Assembly (NCBI RefSeq): GCF_900104475.1
Contig: NZ_FNJR01000004.1
Span: 1 to 64,000 of the forward strand
Source: Actinopolyspora xinjiangensis
Lineage (GTDB): Bacteria > Actinomycetota > Actinomycetes > Mycobacteriales > Pseudonocardiaceae
DNA length: 64,000 nucleotides
Direction: 5' to 3'
Shown here: positions 6,842 to 16,489 of the stretch, piece after piece
How the letters are laid out: every line of letters begins with the position of its first letter
How positions within the stretch are numbered: position 1 is the stretch's first letter
The notes under the pieces: model-generated
What the model was told of the DNA's origin: nothing
Database searches by the model: none
The model's input: the letters and a program-made list of their open reading frames with translations, nothing else
Translations under genes and position numbers: made by a program

Positions 6842-9800
6842 TCACCGCCGCATGCTCTCCGGCGGGCCCAGGTAGCTGTACTCGACTCCGCCGGTGTCGA
6901 CCACGATCCGCTGCACCACCACCGTGGGATCGACCATCCAGATCCTGAGGGTGTGCCTGCCCGCCTTCCGGATGGTGTGCGAGGTGGTGGTCCGGTTGAC
7001 GTTGTCGGAAGTGTTGCGCTGCCACTGCCTGTTCATGGCGGTGGCGTCGGCACCGGTGGCCGCGATGACGTCGACGGTCCGGGGGTTCTCGTCGTCGAAG
7101 GAGATCGCGTACCGCAGTCCCGGTGTGGGGAGAACGTCGTTTCGCGGGGACAGGTACACCGTGACCTCGACCTTCCCGGTGGTGAACAGGGTGAGGTCGT
7201 ACTCCAGCCGGGGACTCGCCCGTCCGGGACGCCGGGAGGGCGCGGTGACCGGGAAGGGTTCCATCCCGGATCCGGCGCTTCCGATGTCGGGCACGCACCG
7301 CCAGCCCGCGTCCCGGGCGGGAATAGCACGACTGTGGTGCTCCGCTTCGATGGCCACGTACCCACCTGCCTCGACGAATCCGTGCCCCCATCCGCCACGC
7401 AGCCGTGGGTTGTCGACGACGGCCCGCAGCTCGACGCTGGTCCCCTCCGAACCGGAGACGGTGATCGGCACACGGCTCGTCCCACGCGGGGCTCGTTTCC
7501 AGTCGACCCGCAGTCCGACGCGTACCTGGTCGGTCACCCTTCCCCGCCCGGAGTCGGGAACCAACCACGCGACCCCGGACTCGATGGTGTAGTCGAACGG
7601 TTCGGTCCCCCGGTTGAACACCTCGACGTACTGCGCGGGGACGGTCTGGTACGGGCTGAACCTCGGCAGCACGGGTGTGCCTTCCGCGCGGGGCCACCAC
7701 GAGCCTGAGCCATCGATCGCCACTCCCATCTCGGCGGTGGCGGGGAGTTCGATCCGGCGTACGGGCGGGTAGATGGCGTCGGGAAGGGCCCGCTGGTCGC
7801 GCTGCGGCTGCTGCCAGGGAGCATCGGGGCCGTAGCGCCGCACGTCGCCGTAACCGATCTTCGGCTGCGTCTGAAAGCCCTTCCACTTCCCGCCTACCAG
7901 CTCGTCGTTGTAGTAATCCGACATCGCCTGGTCGTCGGCGAACCGCGCTTCGGCCACATCGGCCAGTCGGTTCGTGCGGGCCCGCCCCTGCTCGGCGTAG
8001 TGGATGTTGGTGAACTCCGCCTCGCGGAGTTCGTACAGATTGGCGGTCGCCTTCACCCGGTACAGCACGAGCTGGTAGTAGGCGTCGCGGTCCGAGGCCG
8101 GTAACCGGTCGCGGACGCGCTCGGCCTCCTCGGCCAGGCGCCTCCACTCCTCGGTGACTCGCTCGATCTCACGGTAGTTGGTCAGGCTGAAGGGGGTGGC
8201 CTCGTCGTCGTAGACGACCGCCGAAGGGTCGTTCGCGAGATCCCCTTCGGGATCGATCGTGATGCGCCGGTTCAACAGTTCGGGTTTGCGGCGGGCCTGC
8301 AGGGCGGCGTAACCGTGCAGCACGTCCGCGATGGGGCCGGCCTGATCAGGACCGAAGTTGAGTTCGACGAACCCGCGCTCCCACTCCGGGAGGCGGTGCG
8401 ACGGCCAGCGTTCCGGATTCCACGCGTAGTCCAGGAAGAACTGCAGCGGACGTTCCATTCCCTTGAAGTCGCCCACGTTGACCACCCACAGTCGGTCCAC
8501 TCCGTAGCTGTAGGCCTGGTTGAGCTGGTCCCAGATATTGGGCAGCGGACTGGTGTCGACCCACTTGTAGTTGCGACCGAGCCCGACGTAGTCGTAATGG
8601 TAGTAGAGCCCGTAACCGCCCTCGCGTTCCGGCAGCTCCGGGTCGGGGAGCTTTCGGATGTTTCCCCAGTTGTCGTCGGTGATCACGACGGTGACGTCGT
8701 CCGGTGGTCGCAGTCCCTTGTCCCAGTAGCGCTGCACCTCCTTGTACAGGGTCCACACCTGTGGGATCTCGGCGAGGTCGGCGCCGCCCTCCTGTCGGAG
8801 GATACGGCGCTGGCTGTCGACGATGCGGCTCATCAGATCCATGGAGTCGCCGTCTCCCAGCGCGAAGTCGCCGTTTCCACGCATTCCGAGCGTGACGACT
8901 CCCTCGAATCCCCGCTCGGCCTTCCGGCGAATCCCCTCGGTCCAGTAGGACTCGATCGCGGCGCGGTTGCGGCGGAAGCTCCACTCCCCCGTTCCGCCGT
9001 AGGGGTCGTGCCCCGGTTCGACGATGTTTCCATCGTCGTCGCGTTCGGCGGGAACCGCGTGACGGTTCCACTCCTCTATTCCGCGCATCATGGGTTCGTT
9101 GTGAGCGGTCCCCAGGACGATTCCGTACTTTCTCGCCGTCTCCAGATTGCGTGGATCGTCCTCGGCGAACGCCTTTCCCCACATGGCGGGCCACAGGTAG
9201 TTGGCCCTGAGCCGCAGCATGGTCTCGAAAACCCTGGCGTAGAACTCGTGGTTGAATCCACCGGGATGCCCCGGCGCCTTTCCCGGACCGAAGTGGTTGG
9301 GCACCCACCGGGCGAGGGCGGGCGCCTCGTCGTTGATGAACAAGCCCCGGTACTTGACCGCCGGTGGCCCCTGAGTGTGCCTGCCCGGAAGCGCGTACAG
9401 CCGGTCGTGTCGCCGCGGCGGGACATCGTCGAACCAGTACCAGGGGGAAACGCCGATCCGCGCGGAGACGTCGTAGCAGCCGTAGATCGTTCCGCGCTGA
9501 TCGCTCCCGACGATCACCAGAGCGCGCCTCACCCCTTGGAAGGGATTTTCCACCAGCTGCACGAGGGAGGTCTCCCACTGTCCGGCGACATCGGTCACGT
9601 CGAGTTCGCGCTGGTTCACCAGACGGTCGATCAGTCGGCTACGTCCGATCGTCCCGATCAGGATCACGTGGTCGTGTCCGGCGATCGAGTCGTGCTCGAG
9701 GTCCGGTTCGACGTCCGCCACGGCGCGCAGGTCCCCGCGGAGGTCGTCGACGGCGCGGCGCACTCCCTCGAAGTCCGAGGAGTCGACGACCAGCGGCGCC

Positions 9801-9973
9801 GCCCTCCCGTGGTCCACCAGCGGAAATCCACCGGGAACGGGCCGCGTGGCTATGTATTCCCCCCTTTGGGGGGAATCAGCACCGGCCGTTTTCGACGATG
9901 CGGAAAGCAGTGCGATTCCCGTGGCCGCGGCACCGGAAGTTCTCAGAAACGTTCTCCTGCCGTACTCGGGCAT
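6842..9973 (-). CDS. Secreted GH115 xylan alpha-(4-O-methyl)glucuronidase
   Basis: 1043 residues, in the range of GH115 enzymes, which remove (4-O-methyl)glucuronic acid from xylan, including internal side groups. The N-terminus has a Tat signal, GRRTFLRTSG followed by a hydrophobic stretch and an AGA cleavage region, so export is folded through Tat. Family blocks include WYWFDDVPPR, YRGLFINDEAPAL, HFGPGKAPGHPGGFNHEFYA, LRANYLWPAMWGKAF and GTAHNEPMMR. The C-terminal third is beta-rich and probably carries the accessory domains typical of the family. The start ATG at 9973 has an AGGAGGAAGA site directly ahead; the longer frame upstream lacks both. It faces the GH31 operon and shares the xylan theme with GH3 and xylAB. 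Confidence 0.92.
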   Translation of the reverse strand: MPEYGRRTFLRTSGAAATGIALLSASSKTAGADSPQRGEYIATRPVPGGFPLVDHGRAAPLVVDSSDFEGVRRAVDDLRGDLRAVADVEPDLEHDSIAGHDHVILIGTIGRSRLIDRLVNQRELDVTDVAGQWETSLVQLVENPFQGVRRALVIVGSDQRGTIYGCYDVSARIGVSPWYWFDDVPPRRHDRLYALPGRHTQGPPAVKYRGLFINDEAPALARWVPNHFGPGKAPGHPGGFNHEFYARVFETMLRLRANYLWPAMWGKAFAEDDPRNLETARKYGIVLGTAHNEPMMRGIEEWNRHAVPAERDDDGNIVEPGHDPYGGTGEWSFRRNRAAIESYWTEGIRRKAERGFEGVVTLGMRGNGDFALGDGDSMDLMSRIVDSQRRILRQEGGADLAEIPQVWTLYKEVQRYWDKGLRPPDDVTVVITDDNWGNIRKLPDPELPEREGGYGLYYHYDYVGLGRNYKWVDTSPLPNIWDQLNQAYSYGVDRLWVVNVGDFKGMERPLQFFLDYAWNPERWPSHRLPEWERGFVELNFGPDQAGPIADVLHGYAALQARRKPELLNRRITIDPEGDLANDPSAVVYDDEATPFSLTNYREIERVTEEWRRLAEEAERVRDRLPASDRDAYYQLVLYRVKATANLYELREAEFTNIHYAEQGRARTNRLADVAEARFADDQAMSDYYNDELVGGKWKGFQTQPKIGYGDVRRYGPDAPWQQPQRDQRALPDAIYPPVRRIELPATAEMGVAIDGSGSWWPRAEGTPVLPRFSPYQTVPAQYVEVFNRGTEPFDYTIESGVAWLVPDSGRGRVTDQVRVGLRVDWKRAPRGTSRVPITVSGSEGTSVELRAVVDNPRLRGGWGHGFVEAGGYVAIEAEHHSRAIPARDAGWRCVPDIGSAGSGMEPFPVTAPSRRPGRASPRLEYDLTLFTTGKVEVTVYLSPRNDVLPTPGLRYAISFDDENPRTVDVIAATGADATAMNRQWQRNTSDNVNRTTTSHTIRKAGRHTLRIWMVDPTVVVQRIVVDTGGVEYSYLGPPESMRR

Positions 9974-10522
9974 TCTTCCTCCTGCTGTGTTGGGAAACGA
10001 TCGCCCCGTGCTCACCCGCGAGTCCACGACCGGGGAATGCGCGGAAAGCGACGGTGGCGAGCGGTTCCGCGCTCCCCATCGGATGGAATCGTTCCTCCAG
10101 GGGTTACGCGATCGATCCGGGACATCCGAGCGCGATTTTCGGCCGCGCATCGAGTTCCCGCGGTGTTCACGGCGACGCGACCGTCTCCGACGAGACGGAA
10201 TTAGTTCATCGGCTATCCGAAACAGTGCTCGGCGAGACTCGCAACACCGACATGGACAGTCAACACTTTCACGATCAAGAAGCGAACAACATAGCCCGAA
10301 CGTCGCATCGGAGGCCACCACCGGAAGGGAAGCTCCCGAACGGGGGACGACGGTGCGGCTCCACCACGGGGGCGCCTCCCCGGAGTCCCACGAGGGGCCG
10401 CGTGCCACCGTCGAATCCGGAACCGGTGAAGACCCCGATCCACGAGCGGTTCCACACCCCGCGGCGGCGCACCGGAGCGAGGTGGGACTCCCGGCACCAC
10501 AGCGCCCGGCAACCGGGGTCCC
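9974..10522. other. Promoter region of GH115, otherwise empty
   Basis: 549 bases between two minus-strand genes (ROK regulator ends at 10523, GH115 starts at 9973). It should hold the GH115 promoter. On the minus strand a TTGACT hexamer (10263-10258) with a poor -10 is the best -35-like match I see. Open frames here are out of step with any domain. No clear operator palindrome was found. Confidence 0.45.
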
Positions 10523-11707
10523 CTACTCGAAAGTCGTGAGAAAACTGCTCACCGCGGCTTCGGCCGCCCCCAGTAGATGTCCCTGCTCTCCCAGCTGAGC
10601 GGGCGCCAACTCCACCGGCAGCTCGGGCAGTCCGCGCAGGCGGTCGAGCGAGTCGTGCAGTTCCCGCTCGGCGTGACGCAGCACGGGACGCAGCAGCCCA
10701 CCGAGCAGGATCAGCTTCGGGTCGAAGATGTTGACCAGGTTGGCCAGTCCGGTGGCCACCGGAGCACAGAGGAACCGGAACGCCTCGAGGGCCTCGGCTT
10801 CCGCGCGTTCGGCCCGTTCGAAAAGGTGCTCCAGTTCGGCCTGCCTGTCCGGTGGGTCCACCACACCGACTTGTCGCAACAGGGCGTCGGCACCGATCTC
10901 GGTCTCCCAGCACCCGCGGGCGCCGCAGTGGCACGCTCTGCCGCCGGGGTTGGTGATCATGTGCCCCACCTCGCCCGCGTAACCGGTACTGCCGGTGAGC
11001 AGCTGGTCGTGGGCCACGACTCCGGCACCGACGCCGACACCGGCCGAGACGTACACGAGGTCGGCCCGGTCCCTGCCCGCGCCGCGCCGGTGCTCGGCGA
11101 GCGCCGCCAGCCGCGCCTCGTTACCGACCACCACGGGGACGCTGAGCCCGGCGAGGTCACACAACCGCTCCCCCAGCCCGAGATCGCGCCAGCCGAGGTT
11201 GGGAGCGCGGGTGACCAGCCCGTCCTCGGCCCGCACGAGTCCGGGCACCGCCACCCCCACGGCGATGGGACCGGCATCGGCCGTCCCCGCCCACTCGCGG
11301 AGCAGGCGAGCCAGCTGCTCCAGGCTGGCGGTGGGATCACCCGGAACGTGCTCGTGCTGGGTGGTCATCTCCTCGAGGACGTTGCCACCCAGCCCCACCC
11401 TGCCGATGCGGACGGTGTCCACGTCGAGGGCCACGGCCAGCACGTAGGCGCGTTCGTCGCGCGGCGAGACGATCAGCGGGGGCCGCCCCCTGCTGGGCTG
11501 CGGCTGGCTCGAGCCGCTCTCCGTCGTCAGCCCGCGCTCGGTCAGCTCCCCGACCAGGTCGGCGATGGCGCTGCGGGTCAGCCCGGTCACCTCACCGAGC
11601 CGGACCCGGCTGGTGGGTCCCTGCAGGTGCAGGTGGCGCAGCAGCGCCCGGAGATTGTGACGCCGCAGGCTGGCCGGATCGCGGCCCTGTGCGGTCGATG
11701 TGGTCAC
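10523..11707 (-). CDS. ROK-family transcriptional repressor, XylR-like
   Basis: 394 residues with an N-terminal winged helix-turn-helix (LTRSAIADLVGELTERGL) and a C-terminal ROK sugar-kinase-like fold. The ROK signature is present (SAGVGVGAGVVAHDQLL followed by GYAGEVGHM), as is the zinc site motif CHCGARGCWE. It lies divergent from the GH3-xylA-xylB operon, the usual place for XylR, and probably releases DNA when xylose binds. GTG at 11707, with GAGGA ahead, gives the family start (VTTSTAQGRDP then LRRHNLRALLRHL). The open frame extends about 98 codons further upstream, but that part has no domain and is proline and arginine rich, so I left it out. Confidence 0.88.
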   Translation of the reverse strand: MTTSTAQGRDPASLRRHNLRALLRHLHLQGPTSRVRLGEVTGLTRSAIADLVGELTERGLTTESGSSQPQPSRGRPPLIVSPRDERAYVLAVALDVDTVRIGRVGLGGNVLEEMTTQHEHVPGDPTASLEQLARLLREWAGTADAGPIAVGVAVPGLVRAEDGLVTRAPNLGWRDLGLGERLCDLAGLSVPVVVGNEARLAALAEHRRGAGRDRADLVYVSAGVGVGAGVVAHDQLLTGSTGYAGEVGHMITNPGGRACHCGARGCWETEIGADALLRQVGVVDPPDRQAELEHLFERAERAEAEALEAFRFLCAPVATGLANLVNIFDPKLILLGGLLRPVLRHAERELHDSLDRLRGLPELPVELAPAQLGEQGHLLGAAEAAVSSFLTTFE

Positions 11708-12323
11708 GGGGTCCTCGCTTCGGGGATCGCTGCTCTGTTCATCGGAGTTCTCCGTTCGGTTCGCCGGCTCCGCACTCGGAACCTCCCACAGGTTCTCGCC
11801 CGGAGGACGAGGACCCGGGTGGGCACCGCAACACGTCGGAGCCGACGCACGGGAAGTCGGGGCGACGGCCCCACGGCAGCACGGGGCACGCGACGGGGCC
11901 TGGGCGCCTGGCAGCACCACCCCGCCGAGCGCGGTGGAAAGGCACCCGCCAGTCAACGTCGCACCGCTGTGCGGCACCAACAGGTGTGGGGGTTGACACA
12001 TCGCTCATTTTGTTTTTACCTCTTACAAATCATATTTCTAGGTCGGGGGTGAACGCTCGATGAGCACGGTGGGCCGGCGGGGACGCGGCGAACGAACGGC
12101 GTGCCCGGCGGTGCCGGTTCGCCGCGGACCGGACCGCTCGGCACCGGTGCTGATGGCCCGTCTCGTGGCACCGCCGCCGCCCGGTCACGCGTACGAACCG
12201 AACTCACCGGTCGCCCCGGTACCTGCGAGCCCCATCCCCGTACGACCGTTCCGGTCCCCGACCGGAGCTGATCCCGACCGACGGGATCGGAAACGTCCTA
12301 CACCGAGTTGACGGAGATTCCGG
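11708..12323. other. Divergent regulatory region between XylR-like gene and GH3
   Basis: 616 bases. Besides the AT-rich promoter near 12000 it holds small hairpins just ahead of GH3: CCGGTC/GACCGG at 12251-12265 and GATCCCG/CGGGATC at 12270-12288. These lie in what would be the GH3 mRNA leader (about 290 bases long). No gene is supported here. Confidence 0.5.
11993..12030 (+). promoter_or_regulatory. Promoter and probable XylR site for GH3-xylAB
   Basis: A TTGACA hexamer lies at 11993-11998, followed by an AT-rich run unlike anything nearby. Within it TTTGT (12009-12013) and ACAAA (12025-12029) form an inverted pair around eleven bases, the general form of ROK/XylR operators. A TTACCT-like -10 would fall near 12016-12021. 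The site lies about 300 bases upstream of GH3 and could serve both directions. Confidence 0.5.
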
Positions 12324-15041
12324 ATGAGACGACGACCCACACGTCTCCTGATGACTCTCGGGCTCTGCGTGACCTGCGCCCTGTCCACGGCGCCGGCACT
12401 GGCCCAGGAGAGACCAGAAGAGACCCCCGTGTACCTCGACCAGAACTACTCGGCCCGGGAACGCGCCGCCGATCTGGTCTCACGGATGACGCCCTCCGAG
12501 AAGGCGTCGCAGCTGATCAGCAGTCAGGCACCGGCCATCCCACGACTGGGGGTACGCGCCTACGGCTGGTGGAACGAGGCAGCGCACGGCGTCGCCCGGG
12601 AGCAGTACAACGACGACGGCAACCCCGAGATACTGACCAACACCACCTCGTACCCGGTCAGCCTGTCCATGGGCTCCACCTGGAACCCCGATCTGATGTA
12701 CCGGGTGGGGCAGGCGACCTCCAGCGAGGCGCGGGAGGTCGTGCGCGACAACAGCCTCGACCTCAACTTCTACTCACCGACGATCAACCTGAGCCGCGAT
12801 CCGAGGTGGGGCCGCAACGACGAGACCTTCAGCGAGGACCCCGGCCTGACCGCGGCCATGGCCTCGCAGTACGTCAACGGCATGGAGGGCAAGGACAAGC
12901 AGGGCAACCTGCTGCCCTCCTCGGAGGGCTACCTCAAGACCAGCACCACCATCAAGCACTTCGCGGCGAACAACAGCGAGTTCAACCGCCTCACCGGCAC
13001 GTCGAACATGGACGAACGGACGCTGCACGAGTACTACACGGCTCCGTTCAGGGAAGTGATCCGTAACAGCTCGCCCGGTTCGATCATGAGCGCCTACAAC
13101 CGGGTCAACGGGGTTCCCGCCTCGGCCAGCGTCGGCCTGCTGGACACCCTGGCCCGCAAGACCTTCGGGTTCGACGGGTTCTTCACGTCCGACTGCGACT
13201 CGGTCTACGAGATCCAGCACGGTCACGACTGGAAGCCGGAGGGCGAGGAGGAACCGCTCGACCACGTCGAGCGCAACGCCTACGCCAACGCGGCCGGTGT
13301 GGACCTCAACTGCAACCAGGGCTACCACGACGAGCACCACTTCGGGAACACGCTGCCCGAGGCGGCCGACGAGAAGATCCAGACCCACAACGGCGTCTAC
13401 ACCGAGAACTTCATGGACGCCTCGCTGATCCGGATGTTCACGGTGCGGATCAAGCTCGGCGAGTTCGACGACGCCGAGCAGGTGCCCTGGGTGCGACGCG
13501 CCCGCGAACGCGTACCCGAAGGCAGCTGGGAGAACTCCGAGTCCAACAACGCGGTGACCCAGACACCACAACGGCTGGACCTGGCCCGCGAGGCGGCCTC
13601 CGAGTCCATCGTGCTGCTGCGCAACCAGCCCTCCGAGGACGGCGGCGAGCTGCTGCCGCTGCGGATTCCCGAGTCCGGGGCCTACCGCCTCGCCGTGGTC
13701 GGTGACCACGCCAATCCGGAACAGATGTACCTGGGTGGCTACTCCAGCGACCAGGGTCCCTCCGGCAGGGCCAACAGCGTCAACGGTTACGAAGGGCTCA
13801 AGAAGGCCGTCGAGGAGATCAACCCCAAGGCGGTCGTGGACTACCTCCCCGGAACGAAGCCGGGAACCGAGCACCAGCTCAACCGGAACTCGGTGCGTGT
13901 CTCCGCCGACTACGACGCGGTGGTCGTCTACGGCGGCACGGACGAGACCACCGCCAAGGAGGACGAGGACCGGGAGTCGCTGCGACTGCCCCAGCCACAG
14001 ACGAAGCTGATCAACGAGGTCGCCGCGAACAACCCCAACACGGTGGTCTACCTGGAGACCATCGGAGCGGTCGACGTGAGCAGCTTCGCCTCCGACGTGT
14101 CGGCGATGCTGTGGAGCTCCTACAACGGGCAGCGCAAGGGCGAAGCGCTGGCCGACGTGCTGCTGGGCGAGAGCAACCCGAGCGGGCACCTGCCGTTCAC
14201 CTGGTACCGCGACGAGTCCCAGCTGCCCTCGATCGGTGACTACTCGATCAGGCCCGCGGACTCGCGGCCGGGTCGGACCTACATGTACTTCGACGGGCCC
14301 GCGGCCTACCCGTTCGGCCACGGTCTCGGCTACACCGACTTCGAGTACGGTGACCTCCGGATCGAGCGCGACCACGTCAACGTCAACGGCACGGTGCGCG
14401 CGAGCGCACGGGTCACCAACACCGGCGGGGCCGCCGGCTCCGACGTGGTGCAGCTCTACGCGGCCTCGTCGAAGGCGGACCGGGCCGATCGCCCGGACGA
14501 GCGGCTCGTCGGTTTCGAGAAGGTCTCGCTGCGGCCCGACGAGACCAAGCGGGTCGAGTTCACGGTGCCGGTGCGCGACCTCGCACTGTTCGACCAGAGC
14601 CGGGATCGTTACGAGATCGGCGAGGGCGATTACGAGTTCCGGCTGGGGCACTCGAGCTCGGACGTCGCCGACAGCGAACGGGTGACGGTGCACGGCAAGC
14701 TGCGCCCGGCTCCCGAGAACGTCAGCACCACGCCGCGGGCGGCCGGTGACGAGGAGCGCGGGATCACGATCCGCAGGATCTTCGACCGCGACACCGTGAT
14801 CCGGCCGCGCACGACGGTTTCGCTCAACGACGGCACGCTCGTCGGGCACGTCGCGGACGAGCGGGACAAGCCCCTGCCTCCCGGAATGCGGGTGCACTAC
14901 CGCAGCAACCGACCGGGGGTCGTGTCGGTGGATCCGCACGGGGTGATCCGCACCCGTGATTCCGGGGTCGCCACGGTTACCGCGACCGTGCGCTATCGCG
15001 GTCACACCGAGTCGACGGAGTTCGTCGTCAAGGTTCGGTGA
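12324..15041 (+). CDS. Secreted GH3 beta-xylosidase with C-terminal Ig-like domain
   Basis: 905 residues. A signal peptide (MRRR, then a hydrophobic stretch ending APALA) indicates export. The GH3 N-domain has SRDPRWGRNDETFSEDP, IKHFAANNSE and the nucleophile Asp290 in FTSDCDSVYE, a form common in beta-xylosidases and arabinofuranosidases. The GH3 C-domain has PFTWY and YPFGHGLGYTDFEY, followed by a fibronectin-III-like domain. The last 90 or so residues look like a bacterial Ig-like (Big2) domain ending VRYRGHTESTEF. It heads an operon with xylA and xylB, so xylobiose or xylo-oligosaccharides are the likely substrates, releasing xylose outside the cell. Substrate is inferred from context and motif. 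Confidence 0.9.
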   Translation: MRRRPTRLLMTLGLCVTCALSTAPALAQERPEETPVYLDQNYSARERAADLVSRMTPSEKASQLISSQAPAIPRLGVRAYGWWNEAAHGVAREQYNDDGNPEILTNTTSYPVSLSMGSTWNPDLMYRVGQATSSEAREVVRDNSLDLNFYSPTINLSRDPRWGRNDETFSEDPGLTAAMASQYVNGMEGKDKQGNLLPSSEGYLKTSTTIKHFAANNSEFNRLTGTSNMDERTLHEYYTAPFREVIRNSSPGSIMSAYNRVNGVPASASVGLLDTLARKTFGFDGFFTSDCDSVYEIQHGHDWKPEGEEEPLDHVERNAYANAAGVDLNCNQGYHDEHHFGNTLPEAADEKIQTHNGVYTENFMDASLIRMFTVRIKLGEFDDAEQVPWVRRARERVPEGSWENSESNNAVTQTPQRLDLAREAASESIVLLRNQPSEDGGELLPLRIPESGAYRLAVVGDHANPEQMYLGGYSSDQGPSGRANSVNGYEGLKKAVEEINPKAVVDYLPGTKPGTEHQLNRNSVRVSADYDAVVVYGGTDETTAKEDEDRESLRLPQPQTKLINEVAANNPNTVVYLETIGAVDVSSFASDVSAMLWSSYNGQRKGEALADVLLGESNPSGHLPFTWYRDESQLPSIGDYSIRPADSRPGRTYMYFDGPAAYPFGHGLGYTDFEYGDLRIERDHVNVNGTVRASARVTNTGGAAGSDVVQLYAASSKADRADRPDERLVGFEKVSLRPDETKRVEFTVPVRDLALFDQSRDRYEIGEGDYEFRLGHSSSDVADSERVTVHGKLRPAPENVSTTPRAAGDEERGITIRRIFDRDTVIRPRTTVSLNDGTLVGHVADERDKPLPPGMRVHYRSNRPGVVSVDPHGVIRTRDSGVATVTATVRYRGHTESTEFVVKVR

Positions 15042-15046
15042 CCGCG

Positions 15047-15076
15047 GCGGGGAGCCGGCCTCGCCCGGCTCCCCGC
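15047..15076. terminator. 12-bp hairpin between GH3 and xylA
   Basis: GCGGGGAGCCGG at 15047-15058 and its exact inverse at 15065-15076 with a six-base loop, five bases after the GH3 stop and 51 bases before xylA. It may partly stop transcription or stabilise a processed mRNA end. Confidence 0.55.
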
Positions 15077-15127
15077 TTCCTCCCCCGAGCAGTGGACGGC
15101 AGGGCCGTCCCGTGAAAGGAGCAGCAA

Positions 15128-16291
15128 GTGAACGACTACACGCCCACCGCCGCCGACAGGTTCTCGTTCGGACTGTGGACGGTCGGTTTCCAGGGGGCCG
15201 ATCCGTTCGGCGCGCCCACTCGGCCGGACCTCGACCCCGTGCGGGCGGTGCACCGGCTCGCGGAGCTGGGGGCTTGGGGCGTCACGTTCCACGACGACGA
15301 CCTGATCCCGTTCGCCGCCGACGAGTCGGAACGGCAACGGGTGGTCTCGCGCTTCCGCCAGGCACTGGACGAGACCGGCATGACCGTGCCGATGATCACC
15401 ACCAACCTGTTCGGGCACCCGGTGTTCAAGGACGGCGCACTGACGGCCAACGACCGTGACGTACGGCGGTTCGCGCTGCGCAAAGTGCTGCGCAATGTCG
15501 AACTGGCCGCCGAGCTCGGCGCCAGGACCTTCGTCGCCTGGGGCGGCAGGGAAGGTTCCGAGACGGACGCTGGGATCGACGCCCGAGCCGCCTTCGCCCG
15601 TTACAAGGAGGGCATCGACGCGGTCTGCGAGTTCATCCGGGAGCGCGGCTACGACCTGCGGCTGGCACTGGAACCCAAGCCCAACGAACCGCGCGGCGAC
15701 ATCCTGCTACCGACCGTGGGGCACGTGCTGTCGTTCATCGAACAACTCGAACACCCCCACATGGTCGGTGTGAACCCCGAGGTGGGGCACGAGCAGATGG
15801 CCGGGCTCAACTACGTGCACGGCATCGCCCAGGCGCTGTGGGCGGGCAAGCTGTTCCACCTGGACCTCAACGGTCAGCACGGCGCCAAGTTCGACCAGGA
15901 CCTGCGCTTCGGAGCCGGCGACCTCAAGAGCGCGTTCTTCACGGTGGACCTGCTGGAGAACGCGGGTTACGAGGGGCCGAGGCACTTCGACTTCAAACCG
16001 TCGCGCACCGAGGACGACGAGGGCGTGTGGGCCTCCGCCGCCGGTTGTATGCGCAACTACCTGATTCTGCGGGAGAAGTCGGCGGCCTTCCGCGCCGATC
16101 CGCGTGTCCGGGAGGCGCTGCGGGCATCCAGGGTGGACGAACTCGCCCGCCCCACGCTCGCCTCCGGTGAGAAGCCCGAGGAACTGCTCGGCTCCTCGGA
16201 AGGATTCGACCCCGAGGAGGCCGGTCAGCGGGCCATGCACTACGAGCGGCTCGACCAGCTCGCCCTGGAGCACCTGATGGGGCTGCACTGA
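15128..16291 (+). CDS. xylA: Xylose isomerase
   Basis: Converts D-xylose to D-xylulose in the cytoplasm using two divalent metal ions. 387 residues, the size of the short class I isomerases of actinomycetes. The catalytic histidine lies in VTFHDDDL (His55). Metal and substrate segments are intact: [53 protein letters not shown] and [12 protein letters not shown] at 15128 follows a GAAAGGAG site. It lies between GH3 and xylulokinase on the same strand, forming the classic xylose entry pathway with xylB. Confidence 0.97.
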   Translation: MNDYTPTAADRFSFGLWTVGFQGADPFGAPTRPDLDPVRAVHRLAELGAWGVTFHDDDLIPFAADESERQRVVSRFRQALDETGMTVPMITTNLFGHPVFKDGALTANDRDVRRFALRKVLRNVELAAELGARTFVAWGGREGSETDAGIDARAAFARYKEGIDAVCEFIRERGYDLRLALEPKPNEPRGDILLPTVGHVLSFIEQLEHPHMVGVNPEVGHEQMAGLNYVHGIAQALWAGKLFHLDLNGQHGAKFDQDLRFGAGDLKSAFFTVDLLENAGYEGPRHFDFKPSRTEDDEGVWASAAGCMRNYLILREKSAAFRADPRVREALRASRVDELARPTLASGEKPEELLGSSEGFDPEEAGQRAMHYERLDQLALEHLMGLH

Positions 16292-16300
16292 GCTCCCACA

Positions 16301-16322
16301 CTCCTTCCCTCCCGGGAAGGAG
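16301..16322. repeat. 9-bp hairpin after xylA
   Basis: CTCCTTCCC (16301-16309) pairs exactly with GGGAAGGAG (16314-16322) around a four-base loop, nine bases after the xylA stop. The right arm carries a purine-rich ribosome-site-like sequence, but no start codon follows it. Confidence 0.5.
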
Positions 16323-16341
16323 CACCATCCACGGTGGGTAC

Positions 16342-16390
16342 CGCACGGGTCGGGCGCGTGTGCTCGGAGCACACGCGCCCGACCCGTGCG
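16342..16390. terminator. 24-bp perfect inverted repeat between xylA and xylB
   Basis: The arms 16342-16365 and 16367-16390 are exact inverses around one central base; the left arm begins CGCACGGGTCGGG. As RNA this would be a very stable hairpin of about 22 pairs with a small loop. It begins 50 bases after xylA and ends about 100 bases before xylB. It could be a terminator, making xylB depend on read-through or its own promoter, or an mRNA stabiliser. Confidence 0.7.
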
Positions 16391-16489
16391 TTCACGCGAA
16401 AGCCCGACGTCCGGGATCCGTCCGGAGATCCCGGCAGACCGAGCGCGCCCCGGCGCGCCCTTCCTCATGTTTTCCGAAAAGGAGTCGTC

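Noticed and set aside
11708-12001. 98-codon N-terminal extension of the ROK regulator
   Set aside because: It has no homology, is proline and arginine rich, and would overlap the GH3 promoter. GTG 11707 gives the normal family N-terminus with a ribosome site.
12774-15005. 743-codon minus-strand frame opposite GH3
   Set aside because: Antisense shadow of a well-supported GH3 gene; its composition is valine, arginine, glycine and histidine rich and has no family motif.
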